In this document: piece by piece, positions 12,955 through 24,580 of the stretch | How positions within the stretch are numbered: the first letter of the stretch is position 1 | How the letters are laid out: each line of letters begins with the position of its first letter | From: Mauremys mutica | Taxonomy: Eukaryota > Chordata > Testudines > Geoemydidae | Direction: 5' to 3' | DNA length: 64,000 bases | Assembly: GCF_020497125.1 (NCBI RefSeq) | Contig: NC_059077.1 | Location: 22,080,840-22,144,839 of the forward strand | The notes under the pieces: generated by a model | Database searches by the model: none | The model's input: only the letters and a program-made list of their open reading frames with translations | What the model was told of the DNA's origin: nothing | Position numbers and translations under genes: made by a program

Positions 12955-14276
12955 TGTTTTCTGAGATGCTGATTGCCAAGAGTGGAGCCTTTGAAGCAGT
13001 TGCAACATTTAGAAACTCTTTGACAGATGTTCCATCTGGAGGATTATTCTTAGCAAAATTTGAACCATCAAATCAATATCTTGATTACCCAAACTGATGC
13101 CCTCCAGGCATTTTGTATGATATTTCTATAAATCACAGCAGCGTAAGGCATTTCCCACTGTAGAAAACCTTAACTTTCTCTCTTTATAGCGACATGTTTT
13201 GAAATCCAGATTGAAGTCAATGGCAAAACTTCTGTTGACTTGAATGGGTTCAGGATTTGACCCATGATTTCAAAAGTTGCAGGACCTGACAGCAGTTTCA
13301 TCAGATAACACTGTCCTGCTGTGTTAGTGACATGACTGGGGATGACAAAGAGCAATTGCTTTCAAATCTCAGGAAAAGTGATCATGTAGCAATTCTGTTT
13401 TAATGAGTCAAATGTCTCTCTGGTGCTGCACATATACATTTTGTGAAATATCTTTGGGTCTGTTGTAAAATCTGCTCTGTTGTAAAACTGCGAGAATGCG
13501 CAACAGAAGAATGCTTATTCAAGAAATTTTGGAAAGCAGGCAAGGATTTGTACAGTCATTAAAAACAATTGCGTACAATCTGCATGGATGATTCCAAGGC
13601 AGTGATAGGTAAGAAAAATGGTTTGATCACACAGATCCAAAATAGGGCTGTCAAGCAGTTCACCATTAATTGTGATTAATCTTTCTGTTAATAGAATACA
13701 ATTTATTTTCATATTTTTGGATGTTTTCTACATTTTCAAATATTTCAATTACAACATAGAATACAAAGTTTACAGTTCTCACTTATACTTGTAATCAAAA
13801 ATAAATATTTGCACTGTAAAAAAAATAACCTACAAAAGAAATAGATGAACTGAAAAATACTAATACAAGTACTGTAATGCAGTCTCTTTAACGTGAAAGT
13901 TGAACTTACAAATGTAGAATTATCTAAACACCCTGAATTCAAAAATAAAACAATGTAAAATTTTAAAGCCTGCAAGTCTACTCAGTCCTACTTCTTGTTC
14001 AGCCAATTGCTGAGACAAACGTTTGTTTACATTTGCAGGAGATAATGCTGCCTGCTTCTTGTTTACAATATCACCTGAAAGTGAGAACAAGCGTTCTCAT
14101 GGCACGGTTGTGGCCAACATCACAAGATATTTATGTGCCAGATGCGCTAAAGATTCATATGTCCCTTCATGCTTCAACCACCGTTCAGGGGACATGCGTC
14201 CATGCTGATGATGGGTTCTACTCAATAACAATCCAAAGCAGTGTGGACCAATGCATGTTCATTTTCATCATCTGAG

Positions 14277-14468
14277 TCAGATGCTACCAGCAGAATGATT
14301 TTTTTTTTTTTTTTTTGGTGGTTCAGGTTCTGTAGTTTCTGCATTGGAGTGTCGCTCTTTTAAGACTTCTGAAAGCATGCTCCACACCTCATCCCTCTCA
14401 GATTTTGGAAGGCACTTCAGATTTTTAAACCTTGGGTTGAGTGCTGTATCTATCTTTAGAAATCTCAC
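14277..14468 (-). pseudogene. hAT (ZBED1-like) transposase fragment
   Basis: An open stretch of 63 residues with the hAT core signature RFKNLKCLPKSERDEVWSM, followed by a basic PPKKKKK run and an acidic end. In intact hAT transposases this segment sits just before the C-terminal dimerisation domain, which here lies downstream on the same strand in broken frames (about 14210-14035, ERWLKHEGTYESLAHLA-like). The same segment in copy 2 (59540-59908) is close to identical in protein sequence. Confidence 0.7.
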
Positions 14469-14589
14469 ATTGATACCTTCTTTGTGTTTTTGTCAAATCT
14501 GCAGTGAAAGTGTTCTTAAAATGAACATGTGCTGGGTCATCATCTGAGACTGCTATAACATGGAATATATGGCAGAATGCAGGGAAAAA

Positions 14590-15612
14590 TGAGTTGGAGA
14601 CCTAGATTAGGTTTGGAAGAGACCTCAGGAGGTCATCTAGTCCAACTCCTTGCTCAAAGCAGGACCAACCCCAACTAAACTATCCTGGCAAGGGCTTTGC
14701 AAGCTGGGCCTTAAAACCCACTTAGGAGATTCCACCACCTCCCTAGGTAACCCATTCCAGTGCTTCACCTATTTCCTAGTAAAATAGTTTTTCCTAATAT
14801 CCAGCCTAGACCTCCCACACTGCAACTTGAGACCATTACTCCTTGTTCTATCATATGCCACTACTGAAAATAGCCTACCTCCATCCTCTTTGGAATCACC
14901 CTTCAGGTAGTTGAAGGCTATCAAATTCCCCCTCACTCTTTTCTCTTCTGTGACTAAATAAGCCCAGTTCCCTTAGCCTCTCCTCCTAAGTCATGTGCCC
15001 GAGCTCCCTAATCATTTTCATTGCCCTCCAGTGGACTCTCTCCAATTTGTCTACATCCTTTCTGTACTGGGGGCCCAAAACTGGATGCAGTACTCCAGAT
15101 GTGGCCTCACTAGTGCTGAGCAGAGGGGAATAATCACTTCCCTCAATCTGCTGGCAATACTCCTACTAATGCAGCCCAATATGCCATTGTCCTTTTTGGC
15201 AAAAGGGGACACTGACTCATATCCAGCTTCTCGTCCACTGTAATCCCCAGGTCCTTTTCTGCAGAACTGCTGCTTAGCCAGTCCGTCCCCAGTCTGTAGC
15301 AGTGCATGGGATTCTTCCAACCCAAGTGCAGGACTCTGCACTTGTCCTTGTTGAACCTCATCAGATTTCTTTGAGCCCAATCCTCCAATTTGTCTAGGTC
15401 ACTCTGGACCCTAAATCTACCCTCCAGTGTATCTATCCGGCACCAACCCCTGAGGCATTCCACTTGATACTGGCTGCCAACTAGACATCGAGCTGTTGAG
15501 CCCGACTGTCTAGCCAGCTTTCTATCCATTCATCCAATCTGTACTACTTTAACTTGCTGGCAAGAATACTGTGGGAGACCGTATGAAAAGCTTTGCTAAA
15601 GTCGGGTATACA
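14590..15612 (-). mobile_element. CR1 LINE, 5'-truncated
   Basis: Reverse strand. It encodes the C-terminal half of a CR1 reverse transcriptase in broken frames. Blocks include [20 protein letters not shown], a [20 protein letters not shown] segment, [29 protein letters not shown] and LVRPHLEYCIQFWAP. The 3' end with 'gacctcctgaggtctcttcc' is at about 14600-14640. The insertion splits foldback hAT copy 1 and is therefore younger than it. Internal deletions are visible near 15430-15490. Confidence 0.9.
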
Positions 15613-15858
15613 ATTCTCCCCCCAAAGAGTTCAGTCACAAATTTAAGTAATGCATTTTTTTAATGAGTCGCCAGCATGGAAGCATATTCTCTGGAATGGT
15701 GGCCAAAGCACGAAGGGGCATATGAATATTTTAGCAAATTGGCACGTAAATGCAGTGCAGTCTACAAAAGTCCCACGTGAATGCCTGTTCTCGCTTTCTG
15801 GTGACATTTTAAATAAGTGGGCAACATTATCTCCCGTAAATGTAAACAAACTTGTCTA

Positions 15859-16172
15859 AGGGTATGTCTTTACTAGCTGCAGGATCGGCAGGCAGCGATT
15901 GATCCAGTGGGGATTGATTTATCCCGTCTAGTCTAGATGCGATAAATTGACCCCCGAGTGCTCTCCCGTCGACTCCTGTACTCCAGCTCGACAAGAGGCG
16001 CAGGCAGAGTTGATAGGGAAGTGGCAGCAGTCGACTCACCGTGGTGAAGACACCATGGTAAGTCGATCTAAGTATGGCGGCTTCAGCTACATTATTCACG
16101 TAGCTGAAGTTGCGTAACTTAGATCGATATCTCTCCTCCTCTCCCCCCTGCCCCCACCATGTAGACCAGGGC
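15859..16172. mobile_element. Harbinger-related MITE (314 bp) inside hAT copy 1
   Basis: Starts AGGGTATGTCTTTAC and ends GTAGACCAGGGC. Flanked by CTA (15856-15858) and TTA (16173-16175), a TWA-like duplication with one change. It interrupts the hAT sequence exactly within the segment that reads 'cttgt…ctgaacaagaagtag' in copy 2. The ends match those of the large Harbinger element at about 30.5-34.8 kb, and the internal 'cttcagctac…cacgtagctgaag' is shared with 45997-46282. It is probably mobilised by that transposase family. Confidence 0.75.
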
Positions 16173-16551
16173 TTAGTGTTGACTGAACGAGAAGTAGGAC
16201 TGAGTGGACTTGTAGGTGCTAAAGTTTTTTGCATTTTGTTTTTGAGAGCAGTTACGCAAGAAAAATCTACATTTGTAAGTTGCACTTTCACAATAAAGAG
16301 ATTGCTTTATGGTACTTGTATGAGGTGAATTGAAAAACAGTTTCTTTCGTTTATCATTTTTACAGTGCAAATATTTGCAATATACACTTTGATTTCAATT
16401 ACCACAGAATACAATATATGAAAACGTAGAAAAATATCCAAAATATTTAATTTCAATTGGTATTCTGTTTAATTGCGATTAATTTTTTGTTAATCGCACG
16501 AGTTAATTGCAATTAATTGACAGCCTAATCAAAGATATTGCATATAATGCC

Positions 16552-17450
16552 TCATACCTTCACTTTTTCATAAACCACCAAGCACTTGTTGGTAAGATCA
16601 CACTTTTGAAAAATCTGAAACCGGTCTTTCATGAAGCTGAGGAAGTAGAGAGCTGCTTCAGATGACTTCTTACATTGTGCTCTGATTACATGAATTCTCA
16701 TCACCAGCAACTTTTTGCACTGAAATGAGGTGGCTTTCTGGGATAAAGTGCTCATCAGCTCTTTGAACCAAAAGTACAGGTTTTCCTGAATGATCAGCAG
16801 TCTTCTCTTGAAGGTGTCTTCCATAATTCATCTTGAGTAGCACACTAAGTCTACCTTGCATCAAGTGGACCATTTCTCTTCACCAAGGAATTTGTTCATG
16901 CACAACAGGATAGAAGCTTTCATCAGAATACTTGTATTGGTCTTCCTGGAGTGAAGAGGAAACTGTCATTCCCTTGTTTCAGATTGTCTGGAGGGAACTG
17001 AGGAGATGGTCAGGGCCCAACAGGAACTCATAAGCACCAGGTAAGGAATGTTTGAATATAGCTGCAGTTTTCTGCACAGAGGGGAACAAGGTGGACTACC
17101 AACTCTGTCATTCAGGATACTGTTGATTTGGCAGCACTGATTGGGCTGTTGCAAGCAAAACTGACAGACCTCTTATGTGACAAGACCATGCAACTGACTT
17201 CCTTTAGAACTCAGCAGATCTTGGCCACTTCGAAAGGAGCACCATTCCGCTTGATTAGCAGAACCCGTGACAGCTCCATTCCCATATCTCTAAGTCAGAT
17301 TTCTCAACAATTTTTGGCATGTAGAAATCAAGTATGGTAATCGCCTGTTGATCACAAGTGGCTTAGGATTGTTCAATCTTGTGTGGAACATATTTTGTCA
17401 CCATGACAGGCTCTTCCACCAGATTGGGTTGTGATTGTTTAAAATGTATC
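16552..17450. other. Unassigned, partly open on reverse strand
   Basis: The reverse strand is open for 90 codons at 16824-16552 and for 67 in another frame at 16873-16670, so the reading frame is ambiguous. I recognise no domain. It may be a decayed exon or transposon piece, or chance. Confidence 0.2.
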
Positions 17451-17944
17451 TTTTAATGGGGTTAAATTTTTGAAGCTTCATGCTTAGCTGTTACAGTTAC
17501 TCTGAGCAGGCAAAACATTTTGCCAAGGCTTACAGGGATTGAAGGAGGGAACAAAACATTTCTTACAATGGAAAGGGATTACTGGCTCTGAATTTTTTTG
17601 AAAACCCTGGACTAGACTATACTTTTACCAGTTTCCCAACAGAAAGTCCATTGCTCACAGTGAAAGCATGAAAACTACGGTCCTTAAACTAATCTCAACA
17701 GTAGACAGCAATTAAAGAACATAGGTAGCAAACAGACATGCATCTTGGGGGAAACACCTGGGATGTAGTTTTGGTTTCTAAAAGTCAAAGGTACCATGGA
17801 CACAATAAACTGATTAACAAAAGTCTGTCTTTATTCCTAATTACAGGTTTTCTTGTGTCTTCAGCAGCAGGGACTGTTGATTTTAATTTCTTCTTGGTAT
17901 TCTTTTATAATGGAAGTGGTTATATTTGCCTGCTTTTCATTTGG

Positions 17945-18240
17945 ATAGGAAGGATAGTCTTGTGATTAAGGCACTAGCTTGGGACAAAGGAGAACTGTAT
18001 TCAATTTCCAGCTTTGCCACAGAATTCCTGTGTGATTTTTGACCAAGTCTTGAACTCTCTGCTTCAGTTCCCCATTTGTAAAATGGGGGTGACAATACTA
18101 CCTTTCTCCCTTATCTGTCTTATTTAATTGTAAATGCTACTGGAGAGGACAGTCTCCAAGTTTGTACTGTATCTAGCACAATGGGTTCTCAGTCTTAGCT
18201 GGGGTCGCTAGGCATTATTACAATAGAAATTCAGAATAGT
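17945..18240 (+). repeat. MIR-like SINE
   Basis: A tRNA-like head ('gatagtcttgtgattaaggc' and 'ttcaatttccagctttgcc') is followed by the MIR core ('ttcagttccccatttgtaaa' then 'atgggggtgacaat'). It ends with a reptile-type tail with 'ctagcacaatggg'. Old, diverged, + orientation. Confidence 0.65.
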
Positions 18241-18789
18241 AAGTGATAAATATCCATTTTTATAGTTTTAAGGACTACATAGCTGTAAGTAACAGTCAGC
18301 CAGTAGATGTCAGCATTATTCTAAATATTCTCAACTCAAGGAGCACTGGTACAATAGTTCTTGGAGAGAATAGTTTGATGTGAAATTGACATTTTGTCTG
18401 TGGAGGTATTGAGAGAGTCACTGCATTTCTAAGCTAAAAGTACCTTGGTAAAATGTAGTTTTTGGTTTTTTTGTGGGTAATCATCATGTTATAGTACCAG
18501 ACACAATTCTTCAGAGACTCACTTCAGTACTGAAATTATAATTATAATAAAATCAGCCATATTAAGGACTTTTGTATTAAAGAAATATGCAATGAAGCCA
18601 AGATAACCATGGTGAATTCTCCTAATGACCAGTGAAATCTCAGTTCCTATGAAAGTTAAGCAGCCACCTGTTAAAATGGCCAGAAACAAAGTAGTCTTCA
18701 GTAATGTGACCTTAGACAAGTTTTGCTTGATGGAATTATTTACAAATGAATACAAATATTACAACAGTCAAATGTCACACACTTCTAGT

Positions 18790-19335
18790 CGACCTTCATG
18801 CCTCTTGAGAATTCTTCAATCTACCTCTCTGATCCTGTTGTTTTTCACCTCCACTTCTGCCTCATCGGTAATGCCATCCTTACTGCTCTCTTTGTATTTT
18901 CTCTCACTCCCCTCTCTGTACCATTTTTCATGCCATCATTAGGGATGGAATGCCCTCCCTATCCTGATTCACTAAATCATCTCTCCACATTCATGTCTCT
19001 TCTAAAAGCTCACTTTTCTACAGTGCCTGCAAGGAGTGATTTTTAAACAAATGTTCAAAATTAACCCTTTCACTGGGCTTCCCATTGCATCACACCTCAG
19101 TTAGAACTTCTAGATTTTGCAATTGGATGCATGTTGGCAGAGTTTTGCATCCATTGGGAGGTCCACGAACAACAAAAGAACTTTGAGTTGGCATAAGGGT
19201 TGGCCTGTGCAAATCTGATTGCAGGATTAGGGCCTGTGATTGTAAATTCTCTGGGGCAGGGGCCATCTTTATTTTGTTTGTCCTACAGGGCCGAACACAC
19301 AGTCAGTGCTTACAACTAATAAAGAATGAAGTGAT
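18790..19335 (+). repeat. L2 LINE 3'-end fragment
   Basis: The + strand carries an L2-like C-terminal ORF residue pattern (GMECPPYPDSLNHL…SLLKAHFST). It is followed by the L2 3' tail at about 19238-19330, with 'gattgtaaattctctggggc' and a 'cacacagtcagtgctta' block. Diverged, as expected for ancient L2. Confidence 0.65.
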
Positions 19336-19543
19336 AATAGCTGATATGAGAGAGTCCTTGATGTCCATATTGAGTATATGAAACAATCTGTTAACTTCAG
19401 GGTTATATAGTCTTGTATACTATTCTTCCCATGCTGTATAGTGATTAGTTTGTCAATTAAAACGTTTTATCACTTTTTGTGTGGGTCTTCTATCATTTGC
19501 CTCCAGTTATCAGTCCTTTTTGTTGAACTCATATTTTACCTGT

Positions 19544-20228
19544 TGTGATGGACTCAGGTGGGTTGGGAACAGCAGAGTAATAGAAGGGAGATATACTGGC
19601 AACTGGATAAGCAGTTTTCTGTTCCCTGAGTGACCAGAGCAGGGGCTGCTCCAGGCTAATGAGAACACCTGACTCCAATTAACCTGCTAAGAGTAATGTG
19701 AGGCTGTTAAGCACCTGACTCTAATTAAGGCCCCTTTGGTGCTATAAAAGGGCTCACTGCAGTCAGGCCAAAGGGAGCCAGGGGCAAGGAAGTGCATGTG
19801 AGGAAGTGGGAGCAAGAGGCGTGCAAGAAGCTGAGAGTGAGTAGGCATAGTGCTGGAGGACTGAGAAGTACAAGTGTTATCAGACATCAGGAGGAAAGTC
19901 TGGGGGTGAAGACAAAGAAGGTGTTAGGAGGAGGCCATTGGGAAGTAGCCCAGGGAGTTGTAGCTGTTGCGCAACTGTACCAGGAGGTACTCTAGACAGC
20001 TGCAGTCCACAGGGCCCTGGGCTGGAACCCAGAGTAGAGGGTGGGCCGAGGTTCCCCCCCAAACCTCCCAACTCCTGATCAAACACAGGAGGAATTGACC
20101 TGGACTATGGCTTCTACCAGAGGGGAAGGTCTCTGGGCTGTTTCCTGACCCACAGGGTGAATCTGTGAGGTGAGCAAATCTGTCAATAAGTGCAGGATCC
20201 ACTAAGGTAGAGGAGGAACTTTGTCGCA
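19544..20228 (+). mobile_element. Solo LTR (Gypsy-like family)
   Basis: Begins TGTGATGGACTC and ends TTTGTCGCA, with flanks CTGTT (19539-19543) and CTGTC (20229-20233), 4 of 5 matching. It contains a TATA box, 'gctataaaagggctcac' at about 19740-19756, with a downstream GC- and purine-rich R-like region. The block 'gggccctgggctggaaccca' at about 20012-20031 is shared with the LTR-like sequence at 44550-44590. No internal coding region is attached, so it is a solo LTR. Confidence 0.6.
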
Positions 20229-21124
20229 CTGTCAATGTTTCTCATTTCAGAATGATTCCTTTTTGGCTTTAGGGAAGAAGAGAAGTTGGCCATCACAGAT
20301 TGTGAATCTTTGTCTCAAATGTGATGAAGAGTGGTGTTTATTCAATAATGATTGAATTCTATATTCCCTCAAGCCCCCTTTCATGTTTTGCAAAATTGTT
20401 TGGTAAAATCCAGTAAATACCAGCAAATAGCCTTTATTTTGAGTTGGGAATTTCATATTCTCTTGTCCATTACTGGAACAAAATACTTTTTCCCACATGT
20501 TTTGACTACACTATAGTGGCGCCTTTCACATTGCTATAGTTAAGGTTGTGTCAGCATTCTCATTATAAACTCTGTTTTTCAGGCATTTGTAACTTGGCTG
20601 TAAAAATTTACTTCAAATTGGAAACTTGGTCTCAGCCCAGGAGCAATTAAGAAAAACAAATACGGATTTTATATAAAATTCATGTGGCCAATTTGGAGGG
20701 TGGAGGAAATTTAAAACTTGAGATGTTGAATACTTTAAAGTGGCAACTGTACATATGCAGTAGCTACTTTTAATTAGTGATGGGAAACTCAAGAACATGT
20801 CAGTCACAATCCTTTAAAACTTTATTTGGGTTCTCATATTTAATATCAGGCAGAGAGAAAGATAATGTTTTAACCCCACAGATTCAGATTTTTGTTCATT
20901 TACTATTTGTTAGGTGCCGGCAGTGTGTCTGTCACAGCATGAAACAGAGGAGGAGGTATGTGCTGTCCCTTCCTGAAGGAGGTTGCAAGAGAAATAAATC
21001 TTTAGAAGTTTTCAAAAAGTTCCAGAGGTTTATAAAACCCCCACATCCAAGAGCCACCCAACCAAGGAGACCATGTATCTATCTATCAAAGTTACAGATG
21101 TGGCCCCTGTTACTATAGTATCTA

Positions 21125-21317
21125 TGACTGTGTCACAATCTTCAATGTATTTCTCCTCACACCACCCTGTGGGCTAGGGCTGAACTATTATCCTCATTTT
21201 ACAGATGTAGAACTAAGGGACAAAGTACCTAGATGACTTGCCCAAGGTCCACAAAGGAAGCCTGTGGCTGAGCAAGCACTTGAAACCAGCTATCTCAAGT
21301 CCATGAGTAGACTTAAC
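21125..21317 (-). repeat. MIR SINE, reverse orientation
   Basis: Shows the reverse complement of the MIR core ('cctcattttacagatgtaga') and of its flank ('acttgcccaaggtccacaaa'). It ends with the tRNA-like part ('cttaaccactagacca'). The hAT element that starts at 21326 inserted in the tRNA-like region. Confidence 0.75.
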
Positions 21318-21325
21318 CACTAGAC

Positions 21326-21991
21326 CAATGGCTTTCAAACGTTTTTTCTAGGGACCCAGTTGGAGAAAATTGCTGATGCCCATGACACAACAGAGCTGGG
21401 GCTGAGGGACGGGAGGGACTCAGGGTTTGGGTGTGAGGATGAGGGCTGCATGTTGGGGCCAGGAATGAGGGGTTCAGGGTGTAGGCAGGGGGTTGGGGTG
21501 GGACTGTGGATAAGGGGCTCTGGGTTGGAGGGGTGGCTCAGAGCTCAGGCAGGGGATGGGGGTGAGGGCTTACTTTGGGCAGCTCCCGGTGCTAAGGTAG
21601 GCTTTCTGCCTGTCCTGGCACTGTGGACCATGCCGCACCTGAAGCGGGCAGCAGCAGGTCCAACTCCTAGGTGGAGGGGTGTGTGTGGCTTTGCAGGCAC
21701 CACCAGCCCCAGCTCTCATTGGTCAGTTCCCAGCCAATGGGAGTGTGGAGCTGGTGCTGGGGCCACTGTGTGCGGATCCCCGTAGCCCTGTTGCTTAGAA
21801 GCCAGACCTGCTGCTGGCTGCTTCCGGGGCCCAGCACAGTGTCGGAACAGGTAGGCACTAGCCTGACTTAGCTGGGCAGCACCTCCAATGGGATTTTTAG
21901 TGTCCTGGTCAGTGGTACTGATCAAAGCGACCCAGTGCCTTACATGTTGCAACAAAGTACTGCATCGTGACCTGAACTTTGAAAAACACTG
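21326..21991. mobile_element. hAT-type element (666 bp), perfect 8-bp TSD
   Basis: Inverted ends are CAATGGCTTTCAAACG and TTTGAAAAACACTG. Flanked by a perfect 8-bp duplication CACTAGAC (21318-21325 and 21992-21999), diagnostic of hAT insertion. The inside is non-coding: a G-rich half (about 21390-21600) and then a segment with paired inverted CCAAT boxes (21713-21744). Open frames here are low-complexity and not genes. The internal module recurs in two other elements of this window with different ends. Confidence 0.85.
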
Positions 21992-22004
21992 CACTAGACT
22001 ATCT

Positions 22005-22558
22005 CTCAGCTTGTGTGATTGGTATTATACTCTTTTGCCAGGGGTGCATCCAATGAAAGTTTAGCAGCCCATGGGCTGGACTTTCCATCTTGAGCAGCAG
22101 GGAGGGAAGGGAACAGTTTACCACCAAACTTCCTTCCATCTGCCAGCAGGACTCGGGGGGAGGGGACTCTTGGGCTGATTTCCCCCACATTCAGCCCCCT
22201 CTCAGGTAACTAGGGTCACTCTCTTATAGTCTCATATCAGCACTTATAACCCTATCCAGATCAAGTGCTCTCCTTCACTGCAGAGCCTACAGGTGATTTG
22301 TAATTCTCTTGGGCTCTGCAGCTTTGGGGAGTTACAGGGTGTTTAGTGGGATCCTTTCCCCCCCCCCCATGCATCTGTGTAAACCCTCATACAGCTACAA
22401 AAAAGGTTCCCAGCTAGTGTTTGAGAAAGTGCCTTCCCATGATCCCAAGCAGACAGGGAGCACTTGATGTGGCTCAGAGACTGTTGACTAGCAGATCCTT
22501 TATGAGGCTCTAGATCTCAGGCAGAAAAAGAAGAGAGAGGGTCTGTCCCATACGTAGT
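22005..22558. other. Intergenic, nothing assigned
   Basis: No gene seen. A C-run lies at 22360-22368. The sequence resembles decayed repeat but I cannot name it. Confidence 0.35.
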
Positions 22559-22622
22559 CCATAGAATATCAGGGTTGGAAGGGACCTCAGGAGGTCATCT
22601 AGTCCAACCCCTTGCTCAAGTT
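22559..22622 (-). repeat. CR1 3'-end fragment
   Basis: 'ggttggaagggacctcagga' and 'ggtcatctagtccaacccct' are the reverse complement of the canonical CR1 3' terminus. Only the extreme end is present. Confidence 0.8.
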
Positions 22623-22943
22623 GTGATGCTTTATACCAATCTCTGGGTGCCACCCTGGAAGACAATGACTTGGCTTTGGTAATACACGTCACAGCTGGAT
22701 TATAGCAACAGTCCATATGGAAATGAAACTGTCTGCCATAGAAAACTACAAAATGTACAAGAGTACACAATGCAGCAGAGTACCTTCTCAGCAAGCAATT
22801 CAAAACAGTTCTCCACTCACTACACTGGCAACCTGTAAAATAAGAACTGCTCTACAACATCAGCCCAATGGTCCATCTAGCCCAGTATCCTGTTTCTGAC
22901 AGTAGACATTACCAGGGCTCCAGGTAGCGGGGGAAAGGAAGCT

Positions 22944-23345
22944 GAGGTTTACCACCAGGCGTTTGAAATTTTTGCCACCCCTTCGTGGAGTGGGAGGGCC
23001 ACCCTGCCCGGTATCGAGGCCGATAGGACATTGAAGAGGGAGTCCAAGGGTAGTTCCACCTCCTCGGCCTGAAGGTTGAGGCTTGATGCCATCCTTTTCA
23101 ATAGTTCCTGGTGGACTGTAGAGTCCTCATCAGGGGAGGATGAGAATGTGGACATGGTACTCTGAGTACCCACTGGTACTGGAGGTCCCACACTTGGTTG
23201 CCTTCCGGGAGTGGAACCAAAGATGCATGCCCCACCAAAAGGGAGGCGGACAGTCTTTCCGAGGCTCCGCCCACCAAGCGAGCCCCCACAGGGGGCTGAA
23301 TCGGGGGCCACAGGACCCATTGGTACCACGGTGCCGGGCACCCTG
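22944..23345 (-). pseudogene. DIRS gag fragment, inverted
   Basis: The reverse strand reads a Gag-like block LLKRMASSLNLQAEEVELPL…RVALPLHEGVAKISNA, typical of vertebrate DIRS ORF1 as I know it. The adjoining RT/RNase H part (from about 23349) is on the + strand. In an intact DIRS element both run the same way, so an inversion has occurred and the junction removed the RT palm. Decayed and not functional. Confidence 0.65.
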
Positions 23346-24476
23346 GGCCTGTTGGTGAACAACACCAAGTCCATGTTAGTCCCAATACAGCACATAGAGT
23401 TTATCGGGACAGTCCTGGACACGACATCAGCCAGGGCCTCCCTCCCACTGGACAGATTCGAGACCCTGAAAGGGCTCAATGACACAGTCACAAGGTTCCC
23501 TGTGATGACAGCCAGAGCGTGTCTCCAGCTCCTGGGTCATATGTTGGCATGCACCTATATGATTCACCATGCCAGACTCAGGATGAGGCCCCTCCAGCTC
23601 TGGTTGGCTTTGGAGTTCTCCCAGGCCAGAGACAGGATGGACAAGGTCCTCACTGTGCCCAAGCCGGTGATCGCCTCCCTACAATGGTGGTCTTCCCTGA
23701 GAAACATTCTCAGCAGGGTCCCATTCAGGGGCAGGCCCCTGTCAGTGGAGCAGGTGTACGATGCATCAGACCTGGAGTGGGGAGTCCATGTGGGGGACAT
23801 TCAGACCCAACATCTGTGGTCCGCGCAGGACCTTGCCCTATATAGAAACGTCAAGGAACTCAGGCCGGTGGCCTTCCGCTTTCACCTGGAAGGCAGGGTG
23901 GTCAGGGTTCTCATGGATAACACGACCTTGATGTTTTACATCAACAGGCAAGGCAGGGACTGCTCCTCTGCCAGGAAGCTCTCAGGCTGTGGGATTTCTG
24001 TATAGCCCATGACATTTGCCTACAGGGCTACCACCTACTGTGTGCCCAGAACTCATGGGTGGATTGCATGAGCCGAGACCTCTCAGCATGAGTGGTCTCT
24101 ACACCCAGAGGTGGTGCTCAGACTTTTCCAAGAGTGGGGAACTCCACAGGTGGACCTGTTCGCTACTCGGCAGAACCGCCGGTGTCCCCGGTTCTGCTCC
24201 GGTGGAGTTGGGAGGGGGTGCTATCTCTGATGCCTTCTTCCTAGCCTGGTCAGGCCAGCTTCTCTATGCCTTCCCCCCGATCCCACTGATCAGCAAGGTC
24301 TTGGAAAAGATAAAGACAGGTCCTCCTGATTGCCCTGGCGTGGCCCAGGCAACCTTGGTACGGGACCCTCATGAGCCTGACAGTCACCCCGCTGTGGCCA
24401 TTGCCATCCCGCCTGGACCTTCTCTCCCTCCCCCCAACCTAGCGGCACTCCACCTCATGGCTTGGCTGCTCAATGG
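23346..24476 (+). pseudogene. DIRS reverse transcriptase C-terminus / RNase H
   Basis: The + strand is open to about 24005 with the DIRS RT-thumb/RNase H pattern: LLVNNTKSMLVPIQHIEFIG, VLDTTSARASLP, LQLLGHMLACTYMI, YDASDLEWGVHV (first RNase H acidic), ELRPVAFRF and MDNTTLMFYINRQG (second acidic). After a frameshift it continues QNSWVDCMSRDLS (the ADxLSR-like end of RNase H) and then LMAWLLNG just before the inserted element. The RT palm with its YxDD box is missing. Its other half, the recombinase, resumes at 26268. Confidence 0.8.
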
Positions 24477-24580
24477 TTCTTCGAGTGATTGCTCCTATGC
24501 ATTCCAGCCCCCTCGCCATGGACACTGTCTCCGGCGTGGAGGGAATAGTGAGCTCGACCATAGCTGGCACCCCGGATGCA

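Larger units (their letters stand above)
13643..16527 (-). mobile_element. Foldback hAT derivative, copy 1 (interrupted)
   Basis: Ends are TAGGGCTGTCAAGC on the left and TTGACAGCCTA on the right. Flanks are ATCCAAAA (13635-13642) and ATCAAAGA (16528-16535), a weak 6-of-8 duplication. Read on the reverse strand, the middle (14468-14277) encodes a hAT transposase segment (…RFKNLKCLPKSERDEVW…, then PEPPKKKKK). It is followed toward 13650 by the C-terminal dimerisation region and 3' end. The right side (15640-16527) carries the same C-terminal and 3' end again in the opposite orientation, making a long inverted repeat. A CR1 and a Harbinger MITE later split the right half. The frames are broken, so it is non-autonomous. 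Confidence 0.8.

Noticed and set aside
16552..16873. Possible decayed gene on the minus strand
   Set aside because: Two different frames are open over the same bases and neither matches a family I know; probably chance or an unclassifiable fossil.
21360..21785. 141-codon open frame in G-rich DNA
   Set aside because: Low-complexity Gly/Trp-rich translation lying inside a non-coding hAT element with a perfect target duplication; other frames are equally open.
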